A stretch of 43,187 nt of DNA from an uncultured Eggerthellaceae bacterium (GTDB lineage Bacteria > Actinomycetota > Coriobacteriia > Coriobacteriales > Eggerthellaceae), in the NCBI GenBank assembly GCA_934670115.1, contig CAKUOV010000017.1, positions 1 through 43,187 of the forward strand, given 5' to 3'. Shown here one piece after another: positions 1 through 8,823 of this stretch. Each line of letters opens with the position of its first letter. Position 1 is the first letter of the stretch. The notes beneath the pieces are model-generated. The model saw nothing but the letters and a program-made list of their open reading frames with translations. It was not told the origin of the DNA and ran no database searches. The translations under genes were made by a program, and so were the position numbers.

Positions 1-884
1 TATTCCAGGCTCAGATAGTTGCCATTGCTGTCATACCCATAAAACGTCGTGTCCTGACGGTTGTAATCTTTACTGAACCCGGCGGCAATGCATTCGGCGC
101 AATATGCATCGAACTCAGCACGGGACATCTGCGCAATAACGACCGTAAACGAATCTTCTCGATCGCTCTGGATGGTGCCCATCAGCGAAGGAGGCTCGGG
201 CAGCAGCGCACCAACACCCACCTTCGGCCACGAAATCGCAACAGGTACCAGGGGTTCATCGATATGAACTTCCATATACGCGGGCGTGCTGTACTGGTAA
301 TAGTAAACAGAAACGCGATAGCCATCTTTGTTGTATGCAGTATAACCCGATGACGACGTTGTTGCATCAACATCGAATCCCGCCTTCTTCAAGCGAGCCA
401 CATAATCGGTCCATTCGGTACCCGTTTCACATAAAAGATCAATCTCGAAGAAAGATGTTGCGCTATAGATATAGCCTTTTTCCTGGTCAGGCTTCGGAAG
501 CATAGTGGCAAGCCCCGATTCTGGCCACGTGTACGTGGAGTTCAAGCGCTGCTGCTGCTCAGCCTCCCAGCTTTTGTCTTCAATCATGTTTGCAATGCAG
601 CCAATAACAGTAAGCAGCACAAATGCAACAACAATGCCGCAAACAATCTTCTTGGCACGACTCATGGCCTGGCCAACAGCCTTATTTCGAGCGTTCTGTT
701 TGCGCTTCTGGGCTGCTTCGGCTGCTTTTTGCGCAGCCGCTTCCTCCTTGGATTCCAAGCGCGAAGCAGTCATTGGGTCAAGCGCTTCCCTGTTTCCGCA
801 GTACGGGCAAACCAACATAATGTGGTCTTCGTCCAAGACCATCGTGCCACCGCACTTCGAGCACTCCATATGTTCGCTGCTCAT
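1..884 (-). CDS. Zinc-ribbon, single-TM membrane protein of unknown function (C-terminus outside window)
   Basis: The ATG at 884 is preceded by AAGGAGA at a good distance. The reading frame is open from there to the left edge, so the 3' end is missing. The protein opens with a zinc ribbon (CSKC at residues 8-11, CPYC about 20 residues later). A charged Lys/Ala/Glu-rich stretch follows, then one hydrophobic segment near residues 70-87. The remainder is an extracytoplasmic region rich in Tyr, Ser and acidic residues with two similar-looking segments. Cytoplasmic zinc ribbon, one TM and an outer domain form a common architecture in Gram-positive envelope or sensor proteins. I do not recognise the outer domain with certainty. 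It lies downstream of aspS but is separated from it by a terminator. Confidence 0.75.
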   Translation of the reverse strand, partial: MSSEHMECSKCGGTMVLDEDHIMLVCPYCGNREALDPMTASRLESKEEAAAQKAAEAAQKRKQNARNKAVGQAMSRAKKIVCGIVVAFVLLTVIGCIANMIEDKSWEAEQQQRLNSTYTWPESGLATMLPKPDQEKGYIYSATSFFEIDLLCETGTEWTDYVARLKKAGFDVDATTSSSGYTAYNKDGYRVSVYYYQYSTPAYMEVHIDEPLVPVAISWPKVGVGALLPEPPSLMGTIQSDREDSFTVVIAQMSRAEFDAYCAECIAAGFSKDYNRQDTTFYGYDSNGNYLSLE

Positions 885-953
885 CGGTTCGTTCTCCTTT
901 TCTAGCAAAATCCGGCGCACCGCCCGATTCCGCCCGTGCTCAACCCACTCGAT

Positions 954-985
954 AAAAAAGCCCGCAGTCGCAACCACGGGCTTTT
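954..985 (-). terminator. Intrinsic terminator downstream of aspS
   Basis: On the minus strand the arms AAAAGCCCG and CGGGCTTTT enclose a loop of about 12 nt and the downstream arm runs into six T. It ends the aspS transcript before the zinc-ribbon gene. Confidence 0.75.
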
Positions 986-1095
986 ATTTGCTTCGCTTTC
1001 ACAGTGCCTTCGCACTGTAACCGCGTTTCGTTCATGCTCCCTATTGCCGCGAGCGCTTATACGCAACTCGCTGCAAATCATAGCAAAGTTTCTCG

Positions 1096-2883
1096 CTACA
1101 GAATAGAAAGATTCACTTCTTTCAGCTGACGCGTGGTCACCTGGTTCGGTGCTCCCGTCATCAGATCCGATGCGCTGGACGTCTTAGGGAAGGCAATAAC
1201 GTCGCGAATGGAGTTCTTGCCCGCAAGCAGCATGACCAAACGGTCCAGACCCAACGCAATGCCACCATGAGGCGGAGCGCCCAGCTCAAGCGCGTGGATC
1301 AAGTGGCCAAACTTAATGTCCAAATCTTCCTCGGACACACCGCAGCGGCGCAAAACGCGCTTCTGCTCTTCGGCGTTGTGGATACGAATCGAGCCGCCGC
1401 CCAGCTCATAGCCGTCCATAACAATGTCGTAGCTATAAGAACCGCAGGACAGCGGGTCGGTCTCAATCTTGTCCAGGTCTTCCTCAAGCACATGCGTGAA
1501 GGGATGATGCTCGGCAGCGTACTTCTTCTCTTCTTCGTCGTACTTGAACATGGGGAAGTTCACTACCCACAACAGCGCGTGACCGTTGCGCTCAACGCCC
1601 AGGCGGTCAGCCATGGTCAGACGCAGCGCGGAAAGCACGGCAGCAACCGTGGCAGGCTTATCGGCAGCAAACAGCAGCAAGTCGCCCGGCTGAGCATCCA
1701 TTGCCTGCTTGATCTGGCCATATACTTCATCGCCCAAGAACTTGATAATGGGGCTCTTGCCCTTCATCTCGGTATCGGCATCGGTAAACGCAATCCACGC
1801 CATGCCAGCAGCGCCATTCGCAGCAGCAACTTCGGCAAGCTTCTCAATCTCGCCACGGCTCCAGTTGCCCGCGCCCTTGCAGTTGATAGCCTTCACAATG
1901 CCGCCTGCCTCAACGGTCTTAGCGAAAACGCCGAAGCCGCAGCCGCGCGCGATGTCGGTCAGGTTTACCAGCTCCATGCCAAAGCGGATGTCGGGGCGGT
2001 CGCAGCCGAAGCGGTCCATTGCTTCGGACCACTGCATACGCTGCAGCGGGAACTCGTGCTCAACGCCAGCAGCAGCCAGCACTTCCTTCATCACGTCTTC
2101 CATCATATCAATGACGTCTTCGCCCTCGACGAACGACATCTCAATGTCTACCTGGGTAAACTCGGGCTGGCGGTCGGCGCGCAGGTCCTCATCGCGGAAG
2201 CAGCGTGCAATCTGATAATAGCGCTCAATGCCGGCAACCATAAGCATCTGCTTGAACTGCTGTGGGCTTTGCGGCAGCGCGTAGAATTTACCGGGGTTCG
2301 GACGGCTGGGCACAATGTAGTCACGCGCACCTTCCGGCGTGCTGTTTGCCAGGATAGGCGTTTCAACTTCAACGAAATCGCGCTCATTAAGTGCCTTGCG
2401 CATAGCCTGAGCCACAACGTGACGCAGCTTGATGGCGGCGTACATCTCGGGGCGACGCAAATCCATATAACGCCACTTCATGCGCGTTTCTTCGGCAACG
2501 GCAATGCCGTCTTCAATCTCGAACGGCGGCGTAACAGACTTGTTCAACATCACGATAGACGAAGCAAGCACTTCAATCTCACCCGTAAGCATGTTCGGGT
2601 TCACGGCTTCTTCGCCACGAGCGCGTACCTTACCCGTGATTTTCAGAACGTCTTCGCGGCTCAAATGCTCGGCGATGGCGAACTCATCGGCGGTTACGCA
2701 ATCGGGGTCAATGATGACCTGGGTATAGCCATCGCGATCGCGCAGGTCGCAGAAGATAATGCCGCCGTGGTCGCGCGTATGCCACGCCCAACCAGTCAGC
2801 ACAACTTCGCGCCCAATGTCTTCTTTGCGCAGCTCGCCACAAGTGGCGGTGTGCATGCAGTACTCATTTTTGAAATCGGTCAT
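1096..2883 (-). CDS. aspS: Aspartyl-tRNA synthetase, bacterial type
   Basis: This class IIb synthetase charges tRNA-Asp in the cytoplasm. An N-terminal OB-fold anticodon-binding domain is followed by the catalytic core. Motif 2 is seen as FRDEDLRADRQPEFTQ near residue 220, and motif 3 as GLDRLVML near residue 545. The region between motifs 2 and 3 is long enough to hold the bacterial GAD insertion. The length is 595 aa, normal for the family. I chose the ATG at 2883 because AAGGAGC lies 8 nt upstream and the protein then starts MTDFKNEYCMHT. An in-frame extension upstream to 2934 has no ribosome site. hisS lies immediately upstream on the same strand with a 216 bp gap, an aminoacyl-tRNA synthetase pairing seen in many bacteria. 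Whether this enzyme is discriminating or also makes Asp-tRNA-Asn cannot be settled here. Confidence 0.97.
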   Translation of the reverse strand: MTDFKNEYCMHTATCGELRKEDIGREVVLTGWAWHTRDHGGIIFCDLRDRDGYTQVIIDPDCVTADEFAIAEHLSREDVLKITGKVRARGEEAVNPNMLTGEIEVLASSIVMLNKSVTPPFEIEDGIAVAEETRMKWRYMDLRRPEMYAAIKLRHVVAQAMRKALNERDFVEVETPILANSTPEGARDYIVPSRPNPGKFYALPQSPQQFKQMLMVAGIERYYQIARCFRDEDLRADRQPEFTQVDIEMSFVEGEDVIDMMEDVMKEVLAAAGVEHEFPLQRMQWSEAMDRFGCDRPDIRFGMELVNLTDIARGCGFGVFAKTVEAGGIVKAINCKGAGNWSRGEIEKLAEVAAANGAAGMAWIAFTDADTEMKGKSPIIKFLGDEVYGQIKQAMDAQPGDLLLFAADKPATVAAVLSALRLTMADRLGVERNGHALLWVVNFPMFKYDEEEKKYAAEHHPFTHVLEEDLDKIETDPLSCGSYSYDIVMDGYELGGGSIRIHNAEEQKRVLRRCGVSEEDLDIKFGHLIHALELGAPPHGGIALGLDRLVMLLAGKNSIRDVIAFPKTSSASDLMTGAPNQVTTRQLKEVNLSIL

Positions 2884-3099
2884 TCCTGCTCCTTTATAAC
2901 TGCGAAGCGGCTCGAAAGCCCCTTTGTTCAACACTCTTGCGGATTCGCTCCGCGAAAAACACCTTCATCTGGCACGGGCCAGTCATGCGTCCGGTTGGCT
3001 TGTCCGACCCCGCTTCGACCACGCGCCAAACGGCAGGCCCAGCCGCAAACCATGGTCGCAAACCAAGCTGCGAGTCATCAACGAAGGCAAACGTTTATT

Positions 3100-4410
3100 T
3101 TACTCGCTTGCCACGCAAGTTGAAACTGCATCTTCCAATTTGACCAGCTTTTCTTCATGAGTTGCCATGTTACGCAACTTCACCTGGCCCTGCTCCAGCT
3201 CATCGGGACCCAAAATGGCAATGATGCGCGCACCCGTTTTATCGGCCAGCTTGAACTGGCTCTTCAGGCTGCGGCCCTGGTGGTCCATTTCTGCCACCAC
3301 ACCCGCATCGCGGCACGCCTGCATCAAGCGGAATGCCGTCAAGCGCACGCTTTCATCAACGCAGGCAATGAACACGTCGCAGCGTGCGGCCTTCGGGAAT
3401 TCCTTGCCTGCGGCCTCAAGCGCCAAAACGCAACGCTCGTAACCCAGTGCAAATCCCAAACCCGGCGTAGGCCTTCCGCCCACTTCTTCGGCCAGCTTGT
3501 CGTAGCGTCCGCCACCGCCAATGGCGTTTTGCGAACCCAGACCGTCATCAACTTGCACCTCGAACACGGTGCGCGTGTAATAGTCCAGGCCGCGCACGAG
3601 CTTTGCATCTTCCTGGTACGCCACACCCGCAGCTTCCAAGTACGCTTTCACCTGGTCGTAATGCGCTTTGCAATCGGGGCACAAATGATCGGAAATCTTC
3701 GGCGCCGCCTCCATTACGTGCGCGCAGCCCGCGTTTTTGCAGTCGAAGGCGCGCAGCGGATTGATTTCCTTGCGCGTGTTGCACGTTTCACACAGCTCAT
3801 CGGCATGCTCGTCCATGTAGGCACGCACGGCATCGCGATACGCCGGACGGCATTTCTCGCAGCCCATGGAGTTGATCAGCAGCGTCATTTTATCCGCCGG
3901 AATGCCCACCTTCTCGTAAAAGCGCATGAGCATGATAATGGCTTCGGCATCGATAGTGGGCTCTTCGGCACCCAAGCATTCAACGCCTACCTGGTGAAAC
4001 TGGCGCAAGCGGCCTTTTTGCGGACGCTCGGCGCGAAACATGGGGCCCGCGTACATCAACTTCACGGCAGCTGCACCCTGCGGCACCAAATCATGCTGCA
4101 CCACTGCGCGCACCACGCCGGCCGTGCCTTCGGGACGCAGCGACAGACGGCTTTTGCTCTTCAGCGACTGCCCGTCCAGCAGCTTCTTCAAATTCTCGCC
4201 TGAAAACGTGGCAAACATCTCTTTGGAAACAACGTCGGTCGCTTCGCCAATGCCACGCACGAACAACTCGGTTTGCTCAATGGTTGGCACCTCAATGGGC
4301 AGATACCCATACGTGCCGAAAACTTCCCGCGCGCACTGCTGGAAATCCAGCCAGAACAGCTCTTCATCGGGAAGCAGATCTTTTGTGCCTTCCGGGGCCT
4401 GAATAGCCAT
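3100..4410 (-). CDS. hisS: Histidyl-tRNA synthetase
   Basis: This class IIa synthetase charges tRNA-His. At 436 aa it has normal family length. It starts MAIQAPEGTKDLLPDE and carries motif 2 (FRAERPQKGRLRQFHQVGVE), the histidine-specific signatures LVRGLDYYTRT and GGGGRYDKL, and the late motif GLGFALGYER. A central Cys-rich segment with several CxxC pairs (around residues 185-245) is typical of one branch of bacterial HisRS. A C-terminal anticodon-binding domain follows. The ATG at 4410 is preceded by AAGAGGG. It probably heads the hisS-aspS transcription unit. I see no T-box-like leader in the short upstream region. Confidence 0.97.
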   Translation of the reverse strand: MAIQAPEGTKDLLPDEELFWLDFQQCAREVFGTYGYLPIEVPTIEQTELFVRGIGEATDVVSKEMFATFSGENLKKLLDGQSLKSKSRLSLRPEGTAGVVRAVVQHDLVPQGAAAVKLMYAGPMFRAERPQKGRLRQFHQVGVECLGAEEPTIDAEAIIMLMRFYEKVGIPADKMTLLINSMGCEKCRPAYRDAVRAYMDEHADELCETCNTRKEINPLRAFDCKNAGCAHVMEAAPKISDHLCPDCKAHYDQVKAYLEAAGVAYQEDAKLVRGLDYYTRTVFEVQVDDGLGSQNAIGGGGRYDKLAEEVGGRPTPGLGFALGYERCVLALEAAGKEFPKAARCDVFIACVDESVRLTAFRLMQACRDAGVVAEMDHQGRSLKSQFKLADKTGARIIAILGPDELEQGQVKLRNMATHEEKLVKLEDAVSTCVASE

Positions 4411-4652
4411 AACACCCTCTTTGCGATTGATGATTCGGATTCGTCAATGTATCGTAATTCGTAACTTCCCAGTTTACCGCATTGACGTGGTCGTAGCGAA
4501 AAAATCTCGCAGCTTTTGCGTTACCGCACCAGGTAAATCATAAATATTCCTACCTTTTATACCCCTTGACGTTACTTTTTACCCAATTTTCATAGCCTGT
4601 GGGTAGGTATTGTGCTAAAAAAACACCACTTGCGATGAAAGGAGGTGCGCCG

Positions 4653-5279
4653 GTGTCTGGTGAAAGTGACCCAGAAGGCAGTCAAAGTACAAGCGCAAAC
4701 AGTTCAACGACCAGCGACAATTGCGATTCAACAACCCGCGACAACAATCGCGCAACCGTGCTCAAAAAGCTCATTTTGGCACACGAAGGTTGGTTCAACG
4801 TTTTCCCTGATTACGAATATGCCAACCGTATCTTTCCTGCTTTTGCAGAGTTTCACTCGCATGGAGAGAAGTATGTTCTAACCAAGCGAGCGAAACTTTG
4901 GGAAGTGGATGCTCACGAATATCTCTTCTTTCAGACAACCGAAACGCTTTCTGCAACAGATGTGGCTGAGTGGATTGATTTCATGACCACTCAGGCACTG
5001 AAGAAAGTTGACCCTGTTCCCGACCACATGAGCAGCTATATCTCGCTTGTCATTGTGGCCGATTCGGTGACCGACGATGCGAAAAAGGCAATTCGCAAAG
5101 CCCGTTTCCATAAGGAGTTCAGCTTTGGACTGCGTGGCTGGGCGGACTTGCGCCTGGCTGCGGTGGACCTTTCGTCGCAGTGCGTTCTCACTAATGCTGC
5201 TGGAAAAGAAATGCGGGCGGCGCTTGAAGCGAATGCTGGCATTGGAAGCAGCAAGAAAGGTTTGTTCAGAAGGAGGTAA
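4653..5279 (+). CDS. Conserved-looking soluble protein of unknown function upstream of cstA
   Basis: I place the start at the GTG at 4653, because AAAGGAGGTG precedes it ideally. The in-frame GTG at 4599 has no ribosome site. The 208-aa protein has a Ser/Thr/Asn/Asp-rich N-terminal tail of about 35 residues. A compact domain without TM segments follows, beginning VLKKLILAHEGWFNVFPDYE and containing EKYVLTKRAKLWEV, HMSSYISLVIVAD and SFGLRGWADLRLAAVDL. It ends with basic residues. The stop is 7 bp before cstA, and the cstA ribosome site overlaps its last codons, so the two are probably co-translated. A role in CstA function or control is inference from position only. I recall similar proteins beside cstA-type genes in anaerobic Firmicutes but cannot verify this. 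Confidence 0.8.
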   Translation: MSGESDPEGSQSTSANSSTTSDNCDSTTRDNNRATVLKKLILAHEGWFNVFPDYEYANRIFPAFAEFHSHGEKYVLTKRAKLWEVDAHEYLFFQTTETLSATDVAEWIDFMTTQALKKVDPVPDHMSSYISLVIVADSVTDDAKKAIRKARFHKEFSFGLRGWADLRLAAVDLSSQCVLTNAAGKEMRAALEANAGIGSSKKGLFRRR

Positions 5280-5286
5280 TTAGTTC

Positions 5287-7032
5287 ATGAACGCTTTGAT
5301 CATGCTGGTCATCGCCGCAGTTATCCTGATCATAGGCTATATCTGCTATGGCGGATGGCTGTCCAAACAATGGGGTATCGACAACTCTATTGAAACCCCT
5401 GCCCACGCCCTGGAAGACGGCGTTGATTACGTTCCGGCGCAGCCCTACGTTGTTATCGGCCACCACTTTTCTTCCATTGCCGGAGCCGGCCCCATCAACG
5501 GCCCTATTCAGGCTGCAATTTTTGGCTGGGTCCCCGTTTTGCTGTGGGTTCTTATCGGCGGCATTTTCATTGGCGCCATGCACGACTTTGGCGCACTGTT
5601 TGCCTCGTTGCGCCACAAGGGTCAAACGCTGGCTGCTGTTGTTGCGGCTAATATCGATGAGTCCGCAAAAAAGTTGTTCTGCGTGTTCTCGTTTTTGACG
5701 TTGGTGCTGGTTGTTGCCGCTTTTGCCTCGATCGTGGCAGGTACGTTCGCCGATCCCGACGGCACGAATATCGCTAACGCGCGCACAGCTACCATTTCCG
5801 TTCTTTTCATTGCCGTTGCCGTTATTTGGGGCATTGTAACGCGTAGCCGCAACGTGCCTGGTCCCGTTATGATTCTGGGCGCGATTGCCGTTATTGCCGT
5901 CATTGTTGCCGTGGGCTACAACTTCCCGTTCCTGGGCGGCATTGACCAAAACACGTGGATGATTGTCGTGGGCATTTACATTCTGATCGCTTCGGTGGCT
6001 CCCGTGTGGATTCTTCTGCAGCCACGCGACTATTTGTCCAGCTTTTTGCTGTACGGCATGATTGTGCTGGCAATTATCGGCATTATTGGCGCAACTATTT
6101 TCGGCAACACGTCTTTTGCAGAAGTTCCCGCTTTCACCGCATTCGACACCACCACGCTCTATCCCGATGCCAAAGTGTTCGGTGGCCGCGGCCTGCTGTT
6201 CCCTGCTTTGTTTGTAACCATTGCATGCGGTGCAATTTCCGGCTTCCATTCGTTGGTTTCTTCGGGCACCACGTCCAAGCAGCTGGATAAAGAGGCGCAG
6301 GCGCAGCCTATCGCTTACGGCGGCATGCTTTTGGAGTGCCTGCTGGCTGTTATCTCGCTGTGCGCCGTTGCTTACGTGTGGCAAGGCGCGGTGAGCGGCA
6401 CCTATGCCACGCCTACGCAGATTTTCGCGGGCGGTCTTTCGGGCATGATCGGCGTTATTCCCGGTCTGGAAGGCATCGGCGGCCACGCAGGCTCAATTGC
6501 ATACTCCCTGCTTATTTTGGCGGTTTCCGCTTTCTGCTTGACTTCTTTGGACACGGCAACCCGTATTGGCCGCATGATGTTCCAGGAAATGTTCACTACC
6601 GATGACGATGAATCCAGCGTTGCCAACGAGATTGGCTGGCGCAAAGTGCTGACCAACCCCTACGTGGCAACCATCATCACGGTTGCCGCCGGCATTGGTC
6701 TAGGCATGGGCGGCTACGCCATTATCTGGCCGCTGTTCGGCGCCGCAAACCAGCTGCTTGCCGCCTTGGCGCTGCTGGCTGTTTGTTCTTTCTTGGGCAA
6801 CATCGGACGCAACAACAAGATGTTCTACATCCCCATGGTGTTCATGCTTCTTGTCACGCTTACATCGCTGGCCCTTACCGCTCAGGCGAAAGTGAGCGCC
6901 ATCATGACCTCGGGTGTGGCGCTTGCCCCCGTTGTTCAGCTGCTGCTAGCTATTTTGCTGTTTGTCCTGGCCATTGTGCTTGCCGTTAAGGCCATTAAGC
7001 ACATAGCAAGCACGGCGAAGGCGCAGAAGTAG
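5287..7032 (+). CDS. cstA: CstA-family transporter (carbon starvation protein A)
   Basis: This polytopic membrane protein has about 16 hydrophobic segments. The N-terminal CstA hallmark is clear: GVDYVPAQPYVVIGHHFSSIAGAGP (split: GVDYVPAQPY, VVIGHHFSSI, AGAGP), followed by GPIQAAIFGWVP and GAMHDFGAL. Later conserved segments include ISGFHSLVSSGTTSKQL and FCLTSLDTATRIGR. Characterised members import pyruvate or peptides in carbon-limited cells; the substrate here is unknown. The length of 581 aa is shorter than E. coli CstA (about 700), as is usual for Gram-positive members. The ATG at 5287 is preceded by AGAAGGAGG. It follows the unknown gene by 7 bp and is closed by a terminator. Confidence 0.93.
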   Translation: MNALIMLVIAAVILIIGYICYGGWLSKQWGIDNSIETPAHALEDGVDYVPAQPYVVIGHHFSSIAGAGPINGPIQAAIFGWVPVLLWVLIGGIFIGAMHDFGALFASLRHKGQTLAAVVAANIDESAKKLFCVFSFLTLVLVVAAFASIVAGTFADPDGTNIANARTATISVLFIAVAVIWGIVTRSRNVPGPVMILGAIAVIAVIVAVGYNFPFLGGIDQNTWMIVVGIYILIASVAPVWILLQPRDYLSSFLLYGMIVLAIIGIIGATIFGNTSFAEVPAFTAFDTTTLYPDAKVFGGRGLLFPALFVTIACGAISGFHSLVSSGTTSKQLDKEAQAQPIAYGGMLLECLLAVISLCAVAYVWQGAVSGTYATPTQIFAGGLSGMIGVIPGLEGIGGHAGSIAYSLLILAVSAFCLTSLDTATRIGRMMFQEMFTTDDDESSVANEIGWRKVLTNPYVATIITVAAGIGLGMGGYAIIWPLFGAANQLLAALALLAVCSFLGNIGRNNKMFYIPMVFMLLVTLTSLALTAQAKVSAIMTSGVALAPVVQLLLAILLFVLAIVLAVKAIKHIASTAKAQK

Positions 7033-7162
7033 CAGCCTGGGTGCGCTGCGAAGGCGCACACTGGCAAGCGCTCGCACGTGAATACCTGCTGGCGAGCACT
7101 TGCGGCGAGCGCTTAGCGCATAGGCGAAGGCTCCGGTAAGCACTCGCTTGACAGTACGAAAG

Positions 7163-7195
7163 AAGGGGTTCCGCGCTTGCGGGACCCCTTCGTGA
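7163..7195 (+). terminator. Terminator hairpin after cstA
   Basis: AAGGGGTTCCGC (7163-7174) pairs with GCGGGACCCCTT (7179-7190) with one G-T wobble and a 4-nt loop. The T-tract is weak. The 7033-7162 stretch before it holds no gene, only short GCGC-rich imperfect repeats. Confidence 0.6.
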
Positions 7196-7312
7196 TTTCT
7201 GAACAGATTTGCATGAACCCGGCTAGGTAGTTAGCGCAGCATCTAAGGCCCACAGTGGCTCACCTCCTGCGCCTTCACGCTAGGGCGATGCAAGGCAAGC
7301 GCAACTTCCGCG

Positions 7313-7348
7313 GACGCTTCCGCAGGTCCTCAGACGCTTCCGCAGGTC
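7313..7348. repeat. Two-copy 16-bp tandem repeat
   Basis: GACGCTTCCGCAGGTC occurs at 7313-7328 and again at 7333-7348, a period of 20 bp. It sits just beyond the stop codon of the DUF4013-like gene on the minus strand. No function is evident. Confidence 0.7.
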
Positions 7349-7354
7349 GCTTCG

Positions 7355-8563
7355 CTATTCCTTGGTTTCGTTTCCCTGGCTTGCGGAAGAACCGGCACCC
7401 GCCTCGGGCTCACCTGCAGCAGGAGCGGGAGTGGCAACGGGGACAGCCGCAACATCAGCAGCAGGAGCAACCTCAGCCGGAGCATCCACGGACTCGCCGG
7501 GCGCGAGAGCAGCGGAGGCTGGAGCAACGGGCGAAGGCGCAGCAGCAACGGGGACAGTGGGAGCAGCCGCAGCAACGGCACTAGCGCCAGACGTCGGTAC
7601 GGGATTGTCAACGGCAACGCCGACAACGGGAACACTGACAGCAACAGGCGCAGGAGCAGCAGCGTCTTTTGCACCCTCGCTCGCCCACTGGGGTTCGTTA
7701 CGATGCACCCAGTGACCCACAGCACGCATTGCCCACAGCATGCCCAAACCATCGATAAACAGCGCAAGCACAGCGGCAACGATTATCAGAGCAACCGCGC
7801 CACCTAAGTAGCCAACGCCATACGCCGGATACGAATAGCCATGTCCATATCCGTAACTATAGTCGTAATCCAGAAAATCGGTATATGCGGCGTATCCGCT
7901 TAGGCCCGCAAGGAACACCAGTACGATAACAATGACAACAATAACAACGCCGCAAATCAACTTCGGAACAATGGCTGCCGCGAAAAGACCTCCCAAATTC
8001 TTTCGATACGCGCGGAACAACTCCGACAAATCAAAGGCAGAACCAAGCTTGCCCGTAACACCCGCACGCATCTTAGCAAGCTCGTAGAATGCCGAAGCCA
8101 TAAGATTGATGGCAATAAGCAAAATCGCGCCCAAAATAGGAATGAACGACAGAACGCCAAAGACAATCGTTGCCACCGCAAGAAGAATATCCAGAAGCAC
8201 AACAATCAGGCCAAGCACAAACGTCTTCTTATTGAATGCGCCCGCGGAAAGCGGCTTCGGTTCGCCTTTCGCCGCCTGAGCGCCCCATTGAAGGCCATAG
8301 CCCACCGCAAAGAAGTTAAGCACGGGAACGCAATTCATAAGCATAAGCGTAAGCACGCGCTTAATCCAGTTTGGCGAGCTTGTGATATCCGACCACGCCT
8401 GGCCAACGCACCCCTTGGGCACAACGTATTCAGAGGGCATGCCAACAGTTGCCCCCGCAGGTCGAGCAGCGCCTGCAACTGCGGCTTTCCTTAACGGACT
8501 TCCGCATTCTACGCAGAACAACGATTCGTCTGCGTTTTTCTTTCCGCAATGAGAGCAATACAT
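7355..8563 (-). CDS. Zinc-ribbon DUF4013-like polytopic membrane protein with Ala/Pro/Val-rich tail
   Basis: The 402-aa protein starts with a zinc ribbon (CSHC at 3-6, CVEC at 17-20). An integral membrane domain of about 5-6 hydrophobic segments follows (residues about 65-285) and resembles DUF4013, with RVLTLMLMNCVPVLNFFAVG near its start. Between TM segments near residue 235 lies a Tyr/Gly/Asp patch. The last 110 residues are a low-complexity Ala/Pro/Val-rich tail ending in Glu/Lys. GAGGAGG precedes the ATG at 8563. It appears monocistronic and is divergent from the glutamate-cysteine ligase gene. The biochemical role of such proteins is unknown. The DUF4013 assignment is from pattern recognition and could be checked by profile search. 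Confidence 0.82.
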   Translation of the reverse strand: MYCSHCGKKNADESLFCVECGSPLRKAAVAGAARPAGATVGMPSEYVVPKGCVGQAWSDITSSPNWIKRVLTLMLMNCVPVLNFFAVGYGLQWGAQAAKGEPKPLSAGAFNKKTFVLGLIVVLLDILLAVATIVFGVLSFIPILGAILLIAINLMASAFYELAKMRAGVTGKLGSAFDLSELFRAYRKNLGGLFAAAIVPKLICGVVIVVIVIVLVFLAGLSGYAAYTDFLDYDYSYGYGHGYSYPAYGVGYLGGAVALIIVAAVLALFIDGLGMLWAMRAVGHWVHRNEPQWASEGAKDAAAPAPVAVSVPVVGVAVDNPVPTSGASAVAAAAPTVPVAAAPSPVAPASAALAPGESVDAPAEVAPAADVAAVPVATPAPAAGEPEAGAGSSASQGNETKE

Positions 8564-8823
8564 AACGATCCCTCCTCAACAAAGGACTTCACTAAAGATA
8601 CTGCCAGTATACGGCATAACAGCGGAAGCAAAAAGGTGCGCAAGCCGCTGGGTGCACGGCGAGTTTTCCTTGATAGAGCCCGCAATCAGAATCTACACAA
8701 CGAAGAGCCACACGTAAAACCCGCGAAAAAATATCACAAAACGGTTTCCCTTCCTTTTTGCCGCGTCCCCCCATCCGCGCGTTGCGTTACCATGAGCCAA
8801 AACAAAAAATGGAAAGGCCTCGC

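Noticed and set aside
1267..3123. Long plus-strand open frame of 618 codons
   Set aside because: It is antisense to aspS, His/Ala/Arg-rich in translation, has no ribosome site, and is a by-product of GC-biased codon use in the real gene.
4411..4652. T-box or riboswitch leader before hisS or the cstA-linked gene
   Set aside because: No specifier stem, T-box sequence or antiterminator was found, and TTGACG at 4566 has no matching -10 at proper spacing.
5266..6486. Minus-strand open frame of 406 codons opposite cstA
   Set aside because: It is Asn/His/Gln/Arg-rich with no domain or ribosome site; cstA on the other strand is unambiguous.
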